The notes under the pieces were generated by a model. It worked only from the letters and a program-made list of their open reading frames with translations, had not been told where the DNA came from and did not search any database. A DNA stretch of 64,000 nt from Ananas comosus. Its lineage: Eukaryota; Streptophyta; Magnoliopsida; Poales; Bromeliaceae. This document shows positions 61,461-64,000 of the stretch, piece after piece. A program made the position numbers and the translations under genes. The DNA is taken from positions 1,263,490 to 1,327,489 of the forward strand of contig NC_033629.1 of assembly GCF_001540865.1 (NCBI RefSeq). The letters are read 5' to 3'. Positions within the stretch are counted from its first letter, which is position 1. Each line of letters begins with the position of its first letter.

Positions 61461-61632
61461 TTTTTCTTTTTCTTTTTTTTTTTTTGGAGAGAGAGAGAGA
61501 GATAGGTAGCACGCTACCCGCTTCGTTTATTTGATTTAAAAATAAACTTAGCTGAAAATATAAATCAACTAGAATTCGAACTTAGGTCTCGGGTACCAAC
61601 CACCAAATCCTTTGCCACTTGCTCTAGAGGCT
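61461..61632 (-). mobile_element. tRNA-derived SINE, copy 2
   Basis: Same family and orientation as 41749-41943. On the minus strand: box A-like TAGAGCAAGTGG (61615-61626), box B-like GTTCGAATTCT (about 61571-61581), shared body phrases (AGTTGATT, TTTATTTTTAAAT, AAATAAACGAAGCG), a (CT)n stretch and a poly(A) tail. Target-site duplication is not obvious; GAGACCTTTTT and GAGGCTTTTA at the two edges are only similar. Confidence 0.7.
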
Positions 61633-61639
61633 TTTATTA

Positions 61640-62430
61640 ATAATATAATATAATATAAAATTTATCTGAAATATATATCATTTTAATTTTGATACCCAAC
61701 ATTTCAAAATTTTAATTTTACTATCTAATTTTTCAATTCGTTTTATTTAAATCAGTTTAACTTTAACTTTAAAATTTAAGCTAAGTACGTACTTTAATAA
61801 ATTTATAATTGCAAAAATTATATGAAATATACTAACTATCTATAAAGATAAACGACACACTCAAATTTAAAGTCAAACTCATTTAAATCAAATAAATTGA
61901 AATGTTGAATAGTAAAATCAAAATTTTAAAAAAACAGATGACCAAATCGATATGATAAAGAAAAAAAGAGCTACCGTATATCTCTAAATAAGATATAAAT
62001 TTTACACCTCATCCATCCGAGAGTCGATACTCTTTTGCTAGTGTTGTCAATTTTTTTTTCCTAATACTAAAAACACTTCAAAAAAATCTTAAACACTTCA
62101 AGGAGTGAATGTAAAATTTACACCATAATGATCTACCACAAGAAAGCACTAAGAGAGAGAAACAGAGTTTTACCATAATAATCTACCCAAATATTCCAAC
62201 TACAAAAAATAATGCATGGATAAATATCTTGTATTCATCTTCTATCTATTGATTGAGGTAATCTATAGATAAAAAATGTCATTTAAAATTAAAAAAATGC
62301 TACCAAGATAAACACCAAAGCTGAAGAAAACCTCAGTAATTCTCAAAACAGTAATGTTCGCTGTACTATGGAAGGTTGGGCAAAATATTACTGATGATTC
62401 GGGATTATTTGCGTAATCGTCAGTTGCTTT
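61640..62430. other. AT-rich spacer, no supported gene
   Basis: No conserved reading frame or domain. Near 62400-62455 the minus strand has an acceptor CACACCAG followed by 19 open codons, which may belong to the gene at the right edge. Confidence 0.35.
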
Positions 62431-62612
62431 AGCATTATAGGTTCTTCGCCTTTTCTGGTGTGGTAATTGAAAGTTCAAATGCTGAATGCGAACTCACCAA
62501 TAATATTTTTCGGAATCTTCGCATAGCAAAGCCTACAACATTAGTACCCATCTTTTTCAAAACGCTTTAGTCTACATATTAAGTACCCATTTTTCAAAAT
62601 GTTCATACATGT

Positions 62613-62789
62613 TCAACCACTGGTGGTGTTAAGGGGCCTCGAGCTCTCATTACTCTTACCATTAATATTACCTTCTTCATCCCTCTTCCTCTTATTCGGC
62701 GTAGAGTGTGGATTTGGTGGGGCGCCATTGCAGCTCTGATCTTTCCCGTGCTCATCAAGCTCTTCGCCTTCACTTTCTTCTTCATTGCT
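62613..62789 (-). CDS. Possible terminal exon of an unidentified gene entering from the right
   Basis: On the minus strand, TTCGTTCAG/AGC opens 58 codons (SNEEESEGEELDEHGKDQ, then a basic NKRKRDEEG and Ser/Thr-rich end) to a stop at 62613. The acid-then-basic composition resembles the tail of a nuclear protein, with KRKR as a possible localisation signal. An internal donor (AATG/GTAAGA near 62652) could splice on to the acceptor near 62455 and end EKAKNL instead. Upstream exons would lie beyond 62.9 kb or outside the window; I could not recognise the family. Confidence 0.35.
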   Translation of the reverse strand, partial: SNEEESEGEELDEHGKDQSCNGAPPNPHSTPNKRKRDEEGNINGKSNESSRPLNTTSG

Positions 62790-62869
62790 CTGAACGAAAA
62801 GTTTCGGAGTGAATAGAGATATGAAATAATAGAAACAAACATGAAAAATAGGATATGGAATCACATAAA

Positions 62870-64000
62870 GATTATATCAACCAAAACAAGAACAATATCA
62901 ATTAAATGCACCCTCCCCAAAAAATAAAAAGAAAAAGGAGAAAATAGCTGACGAAAAAGAAGATGAAAGTCCCAATTATCTGAAAAGTTGCGAGTCTATA
63001 TGACGACTTTTTAAACATCAGGTGCACTATAGATGTGTGTAAAGTTACCAATGCGAACTTCACCTGTTGAAGTACAAAGCAAGAATCCGGTGAAAGTTAT
63101 CTGAAATATGACATATTAAAAGTAACGAAAAGATATTCCAACTCAAAACATTGTGGCAACATAGGAGTGAGATCTGCCAATTATCTAAATTTTCCCAAAC
63201 GAATCAATTCTGCATATCGGCTCAATTCTGCAGTTCATCATATCTTTCTTTACAGTTCTGCCCTAGTCATTAGGGGCTATGGAGAAGGTGAGAAGTGAAA
63301 ACATACTATACCTGCATATTTGTTCAGCTTCCTACTCTAGTTTTACTCAAGTCAAATTAGCACCCCATTCTATGATAAGTGGGATCAGCTGTTCAACCTC
63401 TTTGTTGCCTTCAAAAAAGTTTTAGATCTTGTCAAGTTTACCTAAAACAACCTGCCTTGTCTTTTAGGCTTAGGACAGGTTGTACAGAAGTAAAACCCAA
63501 TCTGATGAAAGAATGGAACTACAATAAACAAATATGAACTGAAAAAAATCACATCCAAAGAGCAAGCTTGTTAGATTAAGAGCGGCGGCATTACCCAACA
63601 ATAGTTAAAGAATCAAATATATACTCTAATTGTTTAGCCATAGATAGCATTAACCTAGAAAGAACTACTTTAGCGTAAAAGGAATTAGTAAAACAAGAGA
63701 GCATTAAAACACTGTTTAATAGTAAATTACCAAATTGGCTAGCCAATCCAAACAAGCGAAGAACACATGACAATTGTGGATGGTGGGATCTTGTGTATTT
63801 GTAAATGGGAAATGTCAGCATATGAAGTGAACATCTGCTAAAAGCTGAACAAATAAGCATACAACTATTGCTACTAGTAATAATAAACATTTAGGCACAT
63901 CACATTATAATAAATTCTACCAGTTTTACAGTAGAAAATTATATAGATAATTTGTTCTTCATGATTATTTGGTATATCAAACGAGTAATTAATTAGCAAA
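62870..64000. other. Right-edge sequence, probably intron or spacer
   Basis: AT-rich with no recognisable exon on either strand. It may be intronic to the gene suggested at 62613-62789. Confidence 0.3.

Noticed and set aside
1..64000. Search for a gene cluster, CRISPR array, viral insertion or other novel multigene system
   Set aside because: Gene order is a mix of unrelated conserved plant genes; no spaced identical repeats, reverse transcriptase, integrase or biosynthetic grouping was seen.

Overview
The window looks like nuclear DNA of a flowering plant, most likely a monocot. Genes are split by many GT-AG introns, leaders carry CT/GA and TA microsatellites, the intergenic DNA is AT-rich with small foldback elements and a tRNA-derived SINE, and one intronless gene is very GC-rich, as is common in monocots. 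The repeat style reminds me of pineapple or a relative, but that is an impression only. Exon boundaries below were placed by hand from reading frame, splice phase and remembered family sequences. The joined coding lengths of the complete genes all divide by three.

Layout, left to right. 1-3143 (-): 5' part of a HAD-family 5'-nucleotidase, running off the left edge. 4996-6319 (-): short, apparently N-terminally truncated leucine-carboxyl-methyltransferase-like gene. 9611-13998 (+): PMT28-type Golgi methyltransferase-like protein. 17644-19456 (+): homologue of Arabidopsis At1g01500, with a leader intron. 20955-25843 (+): DUF4378/TRM-like protein. 26352-31894 (-): complete 16-exon SDH1, the mitochondrial succinate dehydrogenase flavoprotein. 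33270-36596 (+): complete six-exon G-protein beta subunit. 37617-40679 (-): PERK-type proline-rich receptor-like kinase with one undetermined base. 43499-52476 (+): large GYF-domain protein of the EXA1 type with an eIF4E-binding-like motif. 56480-57562 (-): intronless GC-rich F-box-like gene. 62613-62789 (-): possible terminal exon of a gene entering from the right.

The genes are unrelated housekeeping and signalling genes in ordinary plant order. There is no operon or functional cluster, and I see no sign of a novel multigene system. The unusual material lies between and inside genes: two SINE copies (one with a clean target-site duplication), several foldback MITE-like elements (two in the SDH1/G-beta divergent interval), a perfect 49-bp inverted repeat interleaved with a 145-bp-period duplication near 59 kb, a 31-bp duplication across an SDH1 splice donor, an in-frame duplication in PERK next to an N, and a G-beta/SDH1 pair with excellent family conservation.

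The long gene-poor stretches (6.5-9.5, 14.0-16.3, 41.3-43.3, 52.7-56.4 and 57.8-62.4 kb) are mostly AT-rich sequence with degenerate repeats. I found no convincing tRNA or rRNA gene, CRISPR array or viral coding region.
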